A DNA stretch of 64,000 nt from Tupaia tana (GCA_026018925.1 JAKSZU010000025.1:21245391-21309390); one strand, 5' to 3'. Counted from the first letter of the stretch, positions 33,425-44,812 are shown. Notes: generated by a model not told the origin, from the letters alone. Numbers and translations: made by a program.

Positions 33425-33506
33425 TGGGTTTGTCAGAAAAATCATGACATATTTTTCTATGTTTTTCTATGCAAAAATGTGTCATGACTTGTCTGACAAC
33501 CCAACA
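33425..33506. mobile_element. Palindromic mariner-like MITE, copy 3
   Basis: 82-bp near-palindrome with ends TGGGTTTGTCAGAAAAATCA and (minus strand) GGGTTGTCAGACAAGTCATG, bounded by TA (33423-33424, 33507-33508). It is the best-preserved pair of ends in the window. Confidence 0.8.
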
Positions 33507-33508
33507 TA

Positions 33509-35118
33509 AATTTTCATGTTCATTTATGGGTTTTATTCTTGGTGTCTGGGTAGCAAATTGTAAAACTACATATTGAGAAAGAAAGATGTGGCATCTATTT
33601 CAGGATTCCCAGTTTCCTATAGAGGAACTGTATCCCAGCAAGCCAAGGGGTCTTCAAACTTGTAATCACAAAAAATAATGGATTTTAAAATTGGGAACTC
33701 ATAGAATGACTCAGTCAAGCCTGCACAGGTAGCTAGCTAGAGGACCAGCTGACCTATCTGTATCCAACCGCCATGTTTTTGACCACAGTTTGATAACCTA
33801 GGGTGGCAGTTACCTGCCTCTTTTTAAAACAATCTTATAGCTCACTGTGATATTTCGAACAGTAGTATATTCTGATTAGTTGACTGAACTCTTGGTCATA
33901 TTTAAGAAGATAGACCAGAGAAAAGAGGAGAGGTTCTTAGATTCACCTTGATCCTCCATGATTCCTCAAGTCTTGATTGTAACACCCTGATGAACCTCAT
34001 AGCCATCACTACCATCTTGCTCCCTAAAGACAAACCAATAGAAGTTAAGTCTCACCTCTTCTAAGACAGGACCCTGGGAAGTTAATATAGTTATTCATAG
34101 AGTTAATAGCTACTTGTGACCTGTTACAGATCATCTCATTATTGCAGGGCATGCTATTTTGGTTTCCCTAAGAATCTTTAATCTTCTGTGGGTATTTGCT
34201 ACTGGGGAACCCAATAATTTACCTAAAATTTGTTCCTTGTCTGATATTTATCAGCCCTTTAGAGAGTGAACCTTTACTTCTAAATCTAGTTAAAACAAGA
34301 ATTACTGTGACTACAGAAAGGAAGTAGATAGGAAGAATAAGCAATTATTTTAGTATTTCTATGTGAGTTTTTGTTTTATTTTTTAATATTTAATGCTCTC
34401 ATGCTTCTCAGTTTGTTCTTTTCTTATATGTTATATTTCATCTTTCTTCTGAGATTCTATTTTTCCTTAGGTTTAATCACTTTTATGACTTTCATTATTG
34501 ACTAAAAACCATAACATAGAATCACAGTATTTATTACACTTGATATTTGACAAAAACACTGTTGGGTGATCTAGCATCATGCTACTAATTCAAATATTGT
34601 TTCTCCGGGAAAACTAATATTTCAAAAACAAAATAAAAGATCAGTAAGAATATGAAACATTAGCTAATGGGTCAGGATTCATAGTTGCAGTCTCCTCTGA
34701 CTGCAGGAGATATCGCCAATAGTGGCTAAAACGTGTGTGGTCTCTAAACCAAATTGCTCTTGACATTCTTTACTGTACCTAGTGGTTCGTCAACTTATTT
34801 GAAAGTCTTAGATCATAAGAGACATTCATGATTCTCATAGAAGTCTATTTTCTCAGTATAGTTATGTATGTTTAAATGCTAATGTGATTTCATTTATGTC
34901 TCTGCAATTTCCCTTCAGTATTCCTATCATACTCCTTGGTGTCAATAGGGAGGAAAAAATCCTAATTCTTCCTTCACAGGATTGCACATCACTTACTGCT
35001 GGATATGCTACTCTTCATTCTTCTAAACATGTAACCTAACCTAAAAGTTTTCTTCTATTTGTTCTTCATTATTTAATGTAACATTTTTGTTACTATTATG
35101 TAACAAATAAAACAGCAT
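33509..35118. other. Unique sequence, nothing recognised
   Basis: Balanced composition in 33600-34300, AT-rich afterwards. Parts may be ancient LTR-like DNA but no family is clear. Confidence 0.4.
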
Positions 35119-35119
35119 A

Positions 35120-35335
35120 CTTGAAGATTAGAAACACAGACTTTGAACCTAACTGGGCATTTCAACTGCTTAAAATTATGTAAATTAGGGCAAGTCTTCT
35201 CTCTTAGTTTCCTCTTCTATACAATAAATATAGTGAGATAATTATAGCATATCCTCCTCATTGGACTGGCAATAAGATTAGATAAATTAACAGTGGTAAA
35301 ATCTTTTAAAAAGTCCTGGGTTCAGACATAATGCC
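35120..35335 (-). mobile_element. MIR SINE
   Basis: Reverse MIR blocks: GGGCAAGTCTTCTCTCTTAG, TTTCCTCTTCTATACAATAA, TATAGTGAGATAATTATAGC and ATTAGATAAATTAACAGTGG. Confidence 0.7.
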
Positions 35336-35698
35336 ATTAAGATGCTGATGCTTTGCTGATACTTTTTTAAAAAAATCTTCATCTTAAAAAAAGTGTCACT
35401 TTTGTTAGGACATAGTATTTACATTTGAACTATGTAAATAAATAAGTTAGGTACAATGTTATAATAGTGGATTAGATTCACAGCATAAAACAATTGGAAA
35501 AAATCAAATTGTTCTTCATATTCTTCAGTTAAAAAGGTTGTAGATGTAACATCTATTTAAATAAAGTTTCTAACAAATGTATTCATTGGAATGGGCCTAT
35601 TCCCCGTAGTGGTGCAAGTAAGAACTTTTAAAAAGGCATTGACTAAATGGATATTTTGGCAATATAATCAACACAGACTTAATTTAGCCTTCCAGGAA
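35336..35698. other. Unique AT-rich sequence, nothing recognised
   Basis: No supported element. Confidence 0.35.
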
Positions 35699-35790
35699 TA
35701 GTTTTCTTTTCTCTTCTTTCTTTTTTCTTTTTCTCCTTCCTTCCTTCCTTCCTTCCTTCCTTCCTTCCTTCCTTTCTCTCTCTCTCTCCC

Positions 35791-35834
<44 letters not shown>

Positions 35835-35862
35835 TTTTCTTATTCTTTCTCTTTCTTTCTTT
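35699..35862. repeat. Long polypyrimidine tract (CTTC/CTTT)n
   Basis: Almost uninterrupted C+T for about 160 bp: a (CCTT)n block at 35736-35775, a CT block, then (TTTC)n at 35793-35833 and CTTT-rich steps. The antisense Lys/Glu/Arg frame at 35668-35883 is a by-product. Confidence 0.96.
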
Positions 35863-36587
35863 AAATGAAATGGCAGGTATCATGATTTACCCATGAATTT
35901 GGGTCCCAAGAATGATGGTAGTAGCTGCTGTTGAAAGAGTGAGTAACTTCTGTATGACAAAAATTGAATCGTATTTACACAATGAAGTTGCATTCTATGC
36001 TTATAATAGTGTCACTGGTTACTCAACAAACCAACTGGTTTATAATTTGCATATCATCTGATCATACAAAATGACATCCTGTCACTTCTTTTCTTAAGTA
36101 AATTGTGTTGCTGTATTGCCCTTTTGTTTCTCTAGTTTAAGAAAGAGACATTTGGTATGAAGAGATTTTTCACTGAGCTCGGAGGAGCTAATATAAGTTA
36201 CTTCAAATACTTCCAGAACAGAAAAAAGGGGGGGAAAAAGTACTCCCTAAGGTAACAATTTTTTTTAAAACTCTAGTGTGGAAATAGTCTGACCCACATT
36301 ATTCAAAGAGTTTATTGATTTTTTTCTTAGAGAAGCCACCTGACTACTACATTTCATTCGCAACATTTTAAAGCATTGGAGTTTATTTTATTTTCAGTGT
36401 ATTGCCTATAAGAGTTTTAAAGGCTCCTCCCAAAGGCTGTGACATAAAACATGAAAGCAAAACAGCCATCTTGAGATTTTCTAAACATTATTCACCATCC
36501 CTACTCTTCAACATAAAGTCTACTGTGACTCTTCTGTGATTTCATTCCTCAACCATTTTAACGATTTGAGGATTAATCTCACATCAG

Positions 36588-36588
<1 letters not shown>
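35863..36588. other. Unique sequence, nothing recognised
   Basis: Includes GGGGGGGAAAAAG near 36228-36240. No element or exon supported. Confidence 0.4.
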
Positions 36589-36620
<32 letters not shown>

Positions 36621-36627
36621 TAATAAT
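36587..36627. repeat. (AAT)n microsatellite
   Basis: About twelve ATA/AAT units with one break (TTAATAATAAG). Confidence 0.92.
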
Positions 36628-37217
36628 AAGTAAATGGAATACTCTGCCTTTTTTTAACAAATAGGGTTGGTTTACTTTATTGGTTTATCAAGATTGACAC
36701 CTCTAATGCCATTCCCAGTCCTCCATTTTTTTTGAAGAATGCATAGCAAAACTTTGTAGACCATGTCAAAAATTACATGCTTCACTTTCTTCCATCAGTT
36801 TCTTATGTAGTTCAATCTGTCTGTAACCATGGAAAACTACCTTTGAAGACAGCATGTCACAGTGGAATATCATTAAAATATGTATTTTTGTATAACATTC
36901 AATAACAGTATAATGAAAGATTAATTAACTAGTGCTCACAAAATCAAGGATCATAAATAGAGGTCAGTGAACCCTATGAATTGAGTAAAACTTCTGTTTT
37001 ATATGACTTCATATTTGTAGAATAATACAAAGTGGTTTTAGGTATATATTTAAACTACTTACTCAGATCTTACTTTGTACATCCTACATTAGAGTATTTT
37101 GAGGCATATACTCTTTTTTTCAGTCTTGCACATGTTTCTCTCATAATGAAAACATAGTGTTTCATTTAAACCCCCTCCCACCACACACATAGCATCTCAG
37201 AGGATCATTGGTCCTCT
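36628..37217. other. Unique AT-rich sequence, nothing recognised
   Basis: No supported element. Confidence 0.35.
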
Positions 37218-37219
37218 TT

Positions 37220-37500
37220 TCTTTTTTTTTTTTATTTTTTTTCTTTTTGGAGAGGTTTTCGCTATAGGGTGCATGCGCTCGCCAGACAGACAGAGAGAGA
37301 CATAGAGACGGAAAACAAGAAATCACCCCCCAGGGGGGATGGTCACACCGCAATCCCTTCTCCTCCATTCTCCTCTCAGGATCTTGGGCATGCACGCACA
37401 TGCGCCCGGCGTGAGTTTTAAGCCACCGGGTCCAGGACACGAACCACGGTCAACTACGTGGGAGTCCAGCGACATAGCCATTACGCTAACTGATTTTCCC
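37220..37500 (-). mobile_element. tRNA-derived SINE, B-box-variant lineage
   Basis: Full length, with CCCCCCAGGGGGGATGG intact. The sense B box reads GGTTCGTGTCC. Flanks TTGGTCCTCTT and CTGATCCTCTTGTC form an imperfect target duplication. Confidence 0.94.
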
Positions 37501-39113
37501 TGATCCTCTTGTCAAAAAAAGGATAATTAGGATGGGGGCCACGATTTTTTGTATTTAAAATGACAGGGTTAATAAACCTTTTTGTAGATTTCTTTTCAGA
37601 TCTTATAAATGTTTCTTTGCAGTATATTTAGTCTTTATTCCTCATGGGATTGTTTGTATCTGACCTAATAAGTGATTCATGTTAAAATCAGTAATATGCA
37701 TCATTTAAAGATGTGAAATGCATATTTCAGTAGTTCTTCTTTTACCAAATGATTTTTTAGGAGGAAATAAGACCAATGGAGCTGAAAACGAATATTCTCC
37801 TGTGATGACTTTATTGCAGTGTATAAAGCTATAGCCTCAACACCATGTTTCACACAGAAAAACGACTTGAACATAATTATCATAAAAATATTTCTGTGAC
37901 ATGTTCACAGAGGCATGAGATTTTTGAACAGTTTCATTGATCCTTTAGAGTCTACCAAATAAAAGCAAATACTTGATTCCAAAAGCTTATACTTATTAAT
38001 AACATTTGTGAACTTCAAAAATTATGAAACACAATGGTACCCAGGCATCAAAATAATTTCATTAATTCAAGTAAAATAAACTTCTTCTGAGATCAGTTTG
38101 CCTTTGAGCAGTAAATCTATCTCTGTAATGTGCCTAGGGGGCAAGTGGAATGTTTTTTGTTATTTTTTTTTTTATATCTGCTAGTTAAAAAACAACAATG
38201 ATAAACTTTTCAGGACTGTTTTTATAAAGCATTAGATGTTTCTGCCCAGATTGCTTTAGATAGATGTCAGCTTCAGAGCCCAGAAATTATCTGAGATCTG
38301 GCAGGTAATAGCAAATGCTGTGACATTCCCATTATATTTGAGAATGAAATAGCACAATCAATTGGCAGCTCTGAAGACAATAATCTCTATAAACTCCATA
38401 AAGCCCAATTAGTGAAGTACCTGCCAAATCATACATCTTGATGAGGAAGGGAAACTTTGCTGACATTTTGAAGATTTCTTATTGCAAAAGAGGTCTTACT
38501 CCATGCCAGCTATATGGCATGGTGGCTTAGCAGAAAGTAATATCGTACATGGGAAAATGTTCAAAGTCTATCCAAAAGTTTGTGACATACCAGATGCTTA
38601 GGAAAATTTAGACACTTATGATGGAGTTTGCTTTGCTAAATGTAAGAAGAGGATCATTCTTTCCTTTAGAATTGTGTACTTCAGCCTAAACTCCATATTT
38701 TAATTTTGTTCACTTTCCAAATGTGCACTTGTTTCATTTTTAATAATATACACAGAGTAAAACAAGTGTTTACGGAGGAATATACACACCTTAACAAAGC
38801 ATGTCTTACAGTTTTCTAAAACTCTACCAGTCTGAACTTTATAAATTAAATATAACAGATTTTTTTAAGTTAAAAGGAAATCTCTGAAAGTACTGAATTT
38901 GCTAAGATACTTTTTCCCAAAAATCAAACGAATAGAGAATATGACTATGGTGTGTGTTAAGTATATTTATTGTGAGCTGTGTTGCCTATAATCTATAAGA
39001 TGCAACTTTATCGTGCCTGTGTAAGAGAATTTTCAAAGAAAAGGTAAAAATTTTCTATATATATAGTTCTATATGATAGATTATGGTGCAACATTATTAT
39101 TTTACATAACTAT
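37501..39113. other. Non-repeat sequence with a possible conserved block
   Basis: Segment 38200-38480 is balanced and non-repetitive, with CAATCAATTGGCAGCTCTG and AAAGCCCAATTAGTG. This is the texture of conserved non-coding DNA, but conservation cannot be tested here. No coding frame supported. Confidence 0.4.
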
Positions 39114-39131
39114 AGAACTACTATAGAACCT

Positions 39132-39413
39132 GGGACCAGCAGTTAGTGTAATGGCTATGTTGTTGGACTCCCATGTAGTTGACTGCGGTTCGAGTCCCGG
39201 AACTGGTGGCTTAAACTCACGTTGTGCGCGTGTGCGTGCATGCCCAAAATCCCGAGAGGAGAATGGAGGAGAAGGGATTGCGGCATGGCCATCCCCCCTG
39301 GGGGGGTGATTTCTCGCTTTCTGTCTCTCTGTCTCTGTCTGTCTGGCGAGCGCACGTGCCCTATAGCAAAAAAAAAAAAAAAAAAAAAAACTCTCAAAAA
39401 AAACCCAAACAAA
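39132..39413 (+). mobile_element. Young tRNA-derived SINE, full length
   Basis: The perfect 18-bp target-site duplication AGAACTACTATAGAACCT is at 39114-39131 and 39414-39431. The B box GGTTCGAGTCC is intact, the palindrome is CCCCCCTGGGGGGG, and the tail has an A run longer than 20. Frames on both strands are SINE-derived. Confidence 0.97.
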
Positions 39414-39548
39414 AGAACTACTATAGAACCTAAAAGCACAGGATAAGCAAAAGAAATACAACCCTGACCCATGTGAACAAGATGATTCGGTGAAACCTCT
39501 TAATTCCTACTTCAATTTTTTAAAAATAAAATCCATCTTGGGGATAGC

Positions 39549-40030
39549 TCATGGCCTGGTGGTTAAAGTGACCTGACCTGGGAACCAGCAGATGTAATAG
39601 TTAAGTCGTTGGACTGCCACATGGCCGAACACAGTTCAAGTCCTGGACACAGTGGCATGAAACTCTCACCAGGCTGTGTGTGTGTCCAAAATCCTGAGAG
39701 AAGGATGGAGGAGAAGGGATTGCTGTGTTGTCTTCCCTGGGGATGGGGATCGGGGAAGGTGATTTCTCGCTTTCTGTCTCTCTGGCAAGCACATGCACCC
39801 TATAGAAAAAAATCTCTGTTAAAAAAAAAAAAAAAAAAGTGGCTGCACCTCATGTGGCTGGCTGAGTGTTTCAAATCCCAGACTAGACATCTAGGAAAAC
39901 ACACCAAGCACGTGTGCCTGTGTACCAACACCCTGGCCAGGGAAAGCACCCAGGAGGGGTGCCTTCTCACTTTCACTCACTCTCTGTCTCTCTCCAGTGA
40001 GCTCATGTGTCTTCTGGGAAAAAAAAATGA
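39549..40030 (+). mobile_element. Old tRNA-derived SINE split by a younger copy
   Basis: Left part 39549-39579 (CTCATGGCCTGGTGGTTAAA). Right part resumes after the inserted copy with TGGCTGCACCTCATGTGGC and ends CTTCTGGGAAAAAAAAATG. Confidence 0.75.
39580..39838 (+). mobile_element. tRNA-derived SINE nested in an older SINE
   Basis: Head GGGAACCAGCAGATGTAATAG to an A18 tail. Flanks AAAGTGACCTGACCT and AAAGTGGCTGCACCT are an imperfect target duplication. Confidence 0.88.
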
Positions 40031-40039
40031 AAGGTGAAA

Positions 40040-41009
40040 AAACAAAATCCACCTGAATTTTGCATACGTTTTGAACATGGACAGACACAAAAAATAAGCC
40101 AAGCACTAGGTTCTTGCTGTACCGCTCACTTGGACTGAAGACCTCGAAGATCAGATTTGCAGAAGTCAGAGGTGGGACAGTTCCATGAAGTCAGGGGTTC
40201 TATCCCTGACTCTCTCCTGTAGCCATACATTAGTAGGTGACTTAAGCAAAAACTATTCCAGAATTTTTTATTCTACTTTTTTATATTAAACTTACGGAGT
40301 CTGGCTGCCTTCACTTCCTACCAGTTCTCTAACCTATCGGAGGTTACATAGAAGACATGGCCAGTAAAGACCTCTAAGGCCACCTTCTTCACTGCATCCC
40401 TTCACATATGTGTCAAAATTTAACCCTCTGTAGATAATTAACTCAAGTCTCTGCTTTTAGCAAATGACAAATAAACGAACTGTCTAATCAGTGATGGTTC
40501 CAGCAGGAGTGAGGTCATGAATAGATTATAGATTTATTTATTTATTTATTTATTATCACAGAACGATTTATAAGAATGTATTTCTGATACTCTGACCTAA
40601 GGAGATTCAAGTCAACATTCAAAGTCATACCACATGAGCCTACATACATTATATAAAGGCAACTTCGGATGTCTGAGAATTAGAAAGCAGAGTAATGAAC
40701 AAGCAGCACATGTGTTAACATTGGAATGGACAAGTCAGAAGAAATTGTGGAATTCAAAGAGAGTTCAAACTGAGTGGTAATATCAGGCCATTGGAAAAAC
40801 AGTAAGAGACAGGACAAGATGTTGTTTAGGTAAGTTGGTCTCACTGGTATGTCCAGATGATCTTTTGCTCAATGTAAATATGTGAGTATGTAGGTAACCT
40901 CTAAAGAAAAATATAGCCTTAATACGTGACAATTGCTAATACTAGGCAATTTGTAGACCCTAGTAAAACGATGATGAATTGAAAGTATAGAAAGGCTCTT
41001 TTGAGAAAG
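40040..41009. other. Unique sequence with (ATTT)n run
   Basis: A short (ATTT)n array lies at about 40529-40553. Otherwise no family or gene recognised. Confidence 0.4.
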
Positions 41010-41011
41010 AG

Positions 41012-41238
41012 ATTTTATTTTTTTATTTGCTATAGGGCACATGCACTCACTAGAGAAACAGAGGAACAGAAAGTGAGAAATCACCCCACTCAGGGGAGAT
41101 GGCCGTGTCACAATCCCTTCTCCTCTATTTTCCTCTGGGAATTTTGGGCACCCACGTGCAGGTGCCCCATAAGAATTTCAAGCCACCGGGTCTGGGACTC
41201 ACATTGTGGTCAGCCAGATGGGATTCCAGGACCTTAAC
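41012..41238 (-). mobile_element. tRNA-derived SINE, left half of an inverted pair
   Basis: TTTTTTTATTTGCTATAGGGC, CCCCACTCAGGGGAGATGG, CACCGGGTCTGGGACTCAC, ending near GATTCCAGGACCTTAAC. It abuts a plus-strand SINE head to head. Confidence 0.88.
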
Positions 41239-41448
41239 ACATATGTGTTGCACCTGGATTTCACATAGCCAAGTGCATGGTTCTAGTGTGGTGTGCCCAC
41301 AATCCTGAGAAGAAAGTGGAGGAGAAGGGATTATGGCATGGTAATCCCCCAGGGGATGTTTTTTCTCACTTTCCCTCTCTCTCTCTTTCTTCACCTCTGA
41401 CAAGCACATGCACCCTATAGCAGTAACAAAAACAAACAACCAAACAAA
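41239..41448 (+). mobile_element. tRNA-derived SINE, right half of an inverted pair
   Basis: Decayed head (GTTGCACCTGGATTTCACAT), CATGGTTCTAGTG, GGAGAAGGGATTATGGC, a CT stretch and a (CAAA)n tail. Together with 41012-41238 it forms a long inverted repeat. Confidence 0.85.
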
Positions 41449-41459
41449 ACCTGAGGCTG

Positions 41460-41717
41460 GGGACCAGCAGATGGTATAATGGTTATGTCACTGTACTCTC
41501 ACATTGTTGACTGTGGTTCGACTCCCAGATCCAGCAGGTTGAAACTCATGCTGGATGTATGTGCATGCGTGCCCAAGATTCCTAGGGGAGAATGGAGAAG
41601 GGATTATGGCATGGGCATCTCCCTGGGGAGTGATTTCTCACTTCCTGTTTTTCTGTCTCTCCAGTGAGTGAAAGTGTAATATAGGAAAAAAAAAAAACTC
41701 TAAAAAAAAAAAGGAAT
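41460..41717 (+). mobile_element. tRNA-derived SINE, full length
   Basis: Starts GGGACCAGCAGATGGTATAA, and has two A-runs at the tail separated by CTCT. Target duplication ACCTGAGGCTG / ACCTGAGGTTG (41449-41459, 41718-41728). Confidence 0.95.
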
Positions 41718-41849
41718 ACCTGAGGTTGATGCACAAGAAATATTTGTTGAATTAACAATGGCAGCTATATTTCAACATTATGAAGCATATTTTTTGATAT
41801 TTTGCTCCTTTTTGGTTCACTCCCCCTTAACCCAAAAATATAAGAAGAA

Positions 41850-42191
41850 ATCAGCATCTTGAAAAGATCTATATCAAAACCCTTAATACCTAGATCGATT
41901 GTGTTAATAACATAAATGAATCTTTGAAAGAATAGTCACATTAGAACTCATCAATAGTAGGTTAGAGACAAAATTAAAACACAATAAAATATGTGGTAAT
42001 TTCATGTCATAAAAACTAGGAATGAACAAAAGAAAATATAGGTAGAATTATGGTATGGAGACAATTATAAGTTGCAGAAAAGTACTGAATGAGAAAGAAA
42101 ACTGCAATAATTTGAATACATGGACATTAAAAATATATAGATCTTTAAAATATGAATAATATTAACACCATATGACAGTTAGAAAACAATT

Positions 42192-42228
<37 letters not shown>

Positions 42229-42790
42229 TCAGAAAATTAAATTTTAAATAACTCAAGAAGAAAAATAGTTGAAAAGTACATTACCAGCTAGTGTAACTCC
42301 ACCCAAGCAAAAATTATATATATTAAAACACGTTAAAATCCTCAACATTTCTTATAATTAAAAAAATGCAAATGGATAGTCGAATAGGCTGCTTATGGGA
42401 ATACAAAATATATGGAAACTTACTGGAGGGCAACTTGGCAACATTTATCCAGAACATTAAAATACCCATATTCTTTGACCCAATTATTCTGTTTTTAGGA
42501 ATATATCCTAAGGTAACAATCAGAGATGCTTGCAATGAATTATGCATGAGGTTGTGTATTGCAGCATTATTTCTGCCAGCTAAACCCTGAGACCAGGCAC
42601 AATGTCCAATATTAGAGAAGGAATTGAGAAAATTATTCCAAAATGATGAAGCTTATAGTGCAGCGGAATATTATGCATTCTTCAGAACAAATTTTCACAG
42701 GCTAAAACGTTACTAAATTCATATCAATGCAAATGCATAATAGACACTGTCCATTATAAATGTTAACTTTCTCTAGTTATATCTCCAGAC
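41850..42790 (+). mobile_element. Degraded L1 3' region (L1M-type)
   Basis: The clear part, 42340-42680, reads CTGGAGGGCAACTTGGCAAC, TTCTTTGACCCAATTATTC, GTTTTTAGGAATATATCC and GCAGCGGAATATTATGC. These are standard 3'-end blocks of old L1 families. The 5' part (41850-42190) is less certain. The two 74-codon frames in it are not genes. Confidence 0.7.
42192..42226. repeat. (TA)n microsatellite
   Basis: About 17 TA units within an old L1 region. Confidence 0.94.
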
Positions 42791-42894
42791 ACAAAGATAC
42801 ACATACATGTTCCTGGAAGTGAAGTCACTAAAATCTCATTTTATGCATTAAAATATCCCTCCCCTCCTTATAAGAGGACCCTGCAAAGAAACAC

Positions 42895-43105
42895 AATGTT
42901 CTGTGAGGCACTTTCACATGAAAAGTTCCCTGTTCGAGCCTGGAGACTTCCCTGAGAACCTCAGGCTGCATAAGGCATAGGCCTGCTCAAGATCCCAGGC
43001 TGGCTGAAGACTGGAGGAAGATTGTGGGATCTAGTCCCGGTCGACAATGTTTGCTCTCCTTTGTCCCTCTCTTTCTGTCTTTCTCACTCATGAAATTAGT
43101 ACTTT
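42895..43105 (+). mobile_element. SINE of a second long tRNA family
   Basis: B-box-like CCTGTTCGAGCCTGG, CCCAGGCTGGCTGAAGACTG body, GGAGGAAGATTGTGGG, then a CT-rich CCCTCTCTTTCTGTC end. The body matches the copy at 45022-45268 and not the main SINE. Confidence 0.55.
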
Positions 43106-43365
43106 TTTTCTTCTTTAGGAAATGTCTTGTGACTATGGATGATGTCTTTCTTTTTGCTCATTTTATAAAGCATGTACATTCAATTTCTATTAATTATATA
43201 CTGTGAAAAAACAACGCGTGTTAAGGAAATGTCTGTACGCGTCCACTGTCTGAATATATCAAGCAGGAAGAATTATTGTCCTGAGACAGAAGATGATAGT
43301 ACAAAGTGGAGGGACCTGTTCATTATTGCGATTTTCTTTAAGGAAGTTCTAACATGGGGTCTGCA

Positions 43366-43895
43366 GGCGGAGTGGTGGTTAGCGCAGCTGGATCCCAAAG
43401 CTGATTTACAATTTGAGTCTTAGACCTAGCATCTTTTTTTTTTTTCTTTTTTTGGAGAGGTTTTTGCTATAGGGCGCGTGCGCTCGCCAGACAGACAGAG
43501 AGAGACAGAGAGATAGAAAGTGAGAAATCACCCCCCAGGGGGGATGGCCACGCCGCAATCCCTTCTCCTCCATTCTCCTCTCGGGATCTTGGGCACACAC
43601 GCACACGCACCCGGCGTGAGTTTAAGCCGTCGGGTCCGGGACTCGAACCGCGGTCGACTACGTGGGAGTCCAGCGACATAGCCATTACGCTAACTGCTGG
43701 TCCCTTAGACCTAGCATCTTGAAAAGAAAATCCTCAGCAGTGTATGCACACATGCCCAAAATCCTGAAAGGAGGGAGAGATGGAAGAGAAGGCATTGCAG
43801 GGTGAGCATCCCCCGTGGAATGTGCTTTTCACTTTCTCACTCTCCTTTTCTATCTCTTTGTCTCTTTCCAGCAAGCACACATTGTCCTCTGTCAA
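43366..43895 (+). mobile_element. Old tRNA-derived SINE split by a younger copy
   Basis: Head GCAGGCGGAGTGGTGGTTAG and AGCTGGATCCCAAAGC, interrupted at 43436-43704. It resumes with GAAAATCCTCAGCAGTG and ends in a CT stretch and AAAAAAAGAAG tail. Same old subfamily as 8800-9040. Confidence 0.85.
43436..43704 (-). mobile_element. Young tRNA-derived SINE nested in an older SINE
   Basis: The perfect 16-bp target-site duplication TTAGACCTAGCATCTT is at 43420-43435 and 43705-43720. CpGs are well kept (GGGCGCGTGCGCTCGCC) and the B box is GGTTCGAGTCC, so this is among the youngest copies. Confidence 0.97.
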
Positions 43896-44074
43896 ATTAA
43901 AAAAAGAAGTTACAAATATAACAAATCACAAACCAGTGAGTCACTTATGAGTAATTATGTAAAACAATATGGTTAGACATTCTTATTACATCTCCAATTA
44001 TAATTGTAATCAGATCAACTGAATTACAATTATTGAGCTTTATTTAATCATATAAACAAAGATATAAAGATGCT

Positions 44075-44361
44075 TTTTTTGTTGTTTGTTTGTTTGTTTG
44101 TTTTTGTTTTTACTATAGGGTTGGTGTGCTTGCCAGAGAGAAACAGAGTCAGAGAGAAAGACAGAGAGGAAAAGTAAGAATTACCCCATTACCCCTATGG
44201 GAATTTGGCCATGCCACAATCCCTAATCCTCTATTCTCCTCTCAGAATTTTTGGGCTTGCAAGCAGAGTGTGATTTTCAAACCACTGGGTCCAGGACTCA
44301 AACCTCAGTGTCTGTTATGTGGAATTCAGCTACCTCCACTTCCATGCCACCTACTGGTCTG
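44075..44361 (-). mobile_element. tRNA-derived SINE, old copy
   Basis: (GTTT)n tail, TTTTTACTATAGGGTTGG, body with CCCTATGGGAATTTGGCC, CTGGGTCCAGGACTCAAAC head and CACCTACTGGTCTG end. Confidence 0.88.
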
Positions 44362-44610
44362 ATGGTCATGATTTTAACAGTAAACCTGAGGTATGATATT
44401 TATATTCTGTATCATAGAATATATTTAAAAATACAACTATTGGAGTATCAATGCACCAGTAGTTACTAACTATATATTAATATACATATATTAATTTTAA
44501 AAGCATGTATTTTAAAAAATTAATATCAACATTTGAGAATTTAGAATTATTTCTCGAAGTAATTTTTGGCTCAAAATAATATCAAATCTGTTTTAATGTA
44601 CTAATTAAAG

Positions 44611-44742
44611 GAGGCCTGGCTGTAGTGGCATAAGGGGTAGGTGCCAGTGACTGGCTCTAAGCCACATGGAAGGCCTGGGCACGGAAACACAGTGTGATCC
44701 TGTCTAGCTGAGAGGGTGACGTAGAACTGTGACATGGTGGGA
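44611..44742 (+). mobile_element. tRNA-like SINE head of the composite type
   Basis: GGCCTGGCTGTAGTGGCAT..., GACTGGCTCTAAGCCACATG and GGAAGGCCTGGG match the tRNA-like part of the composite element at 58500-58598 read on its minus strand. The 3' part is lost into a microsatellite. Confidence 0.5.
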
Positions 44743-44747
44743 CTCCA

Positions 44748-44812
<65 letters not shown>

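Noticed and set aside
35668-35883. Lys/Glu/Arg-rich 71-codon frame
   Set aside because: It is the translation of a polypurine tract, not a coiled-coil protein.
39609-40037. 142-codon open frame
   Set aside because: It spans a young SINE and the remainder of the older SINE it interrupted.
42921-42945. Antisense primer-binding site (CCCTGTTCGAGCC)
   Set aside because: It lies in a SINE-like body where a tRNA B box explains the string better than a retroviral site.
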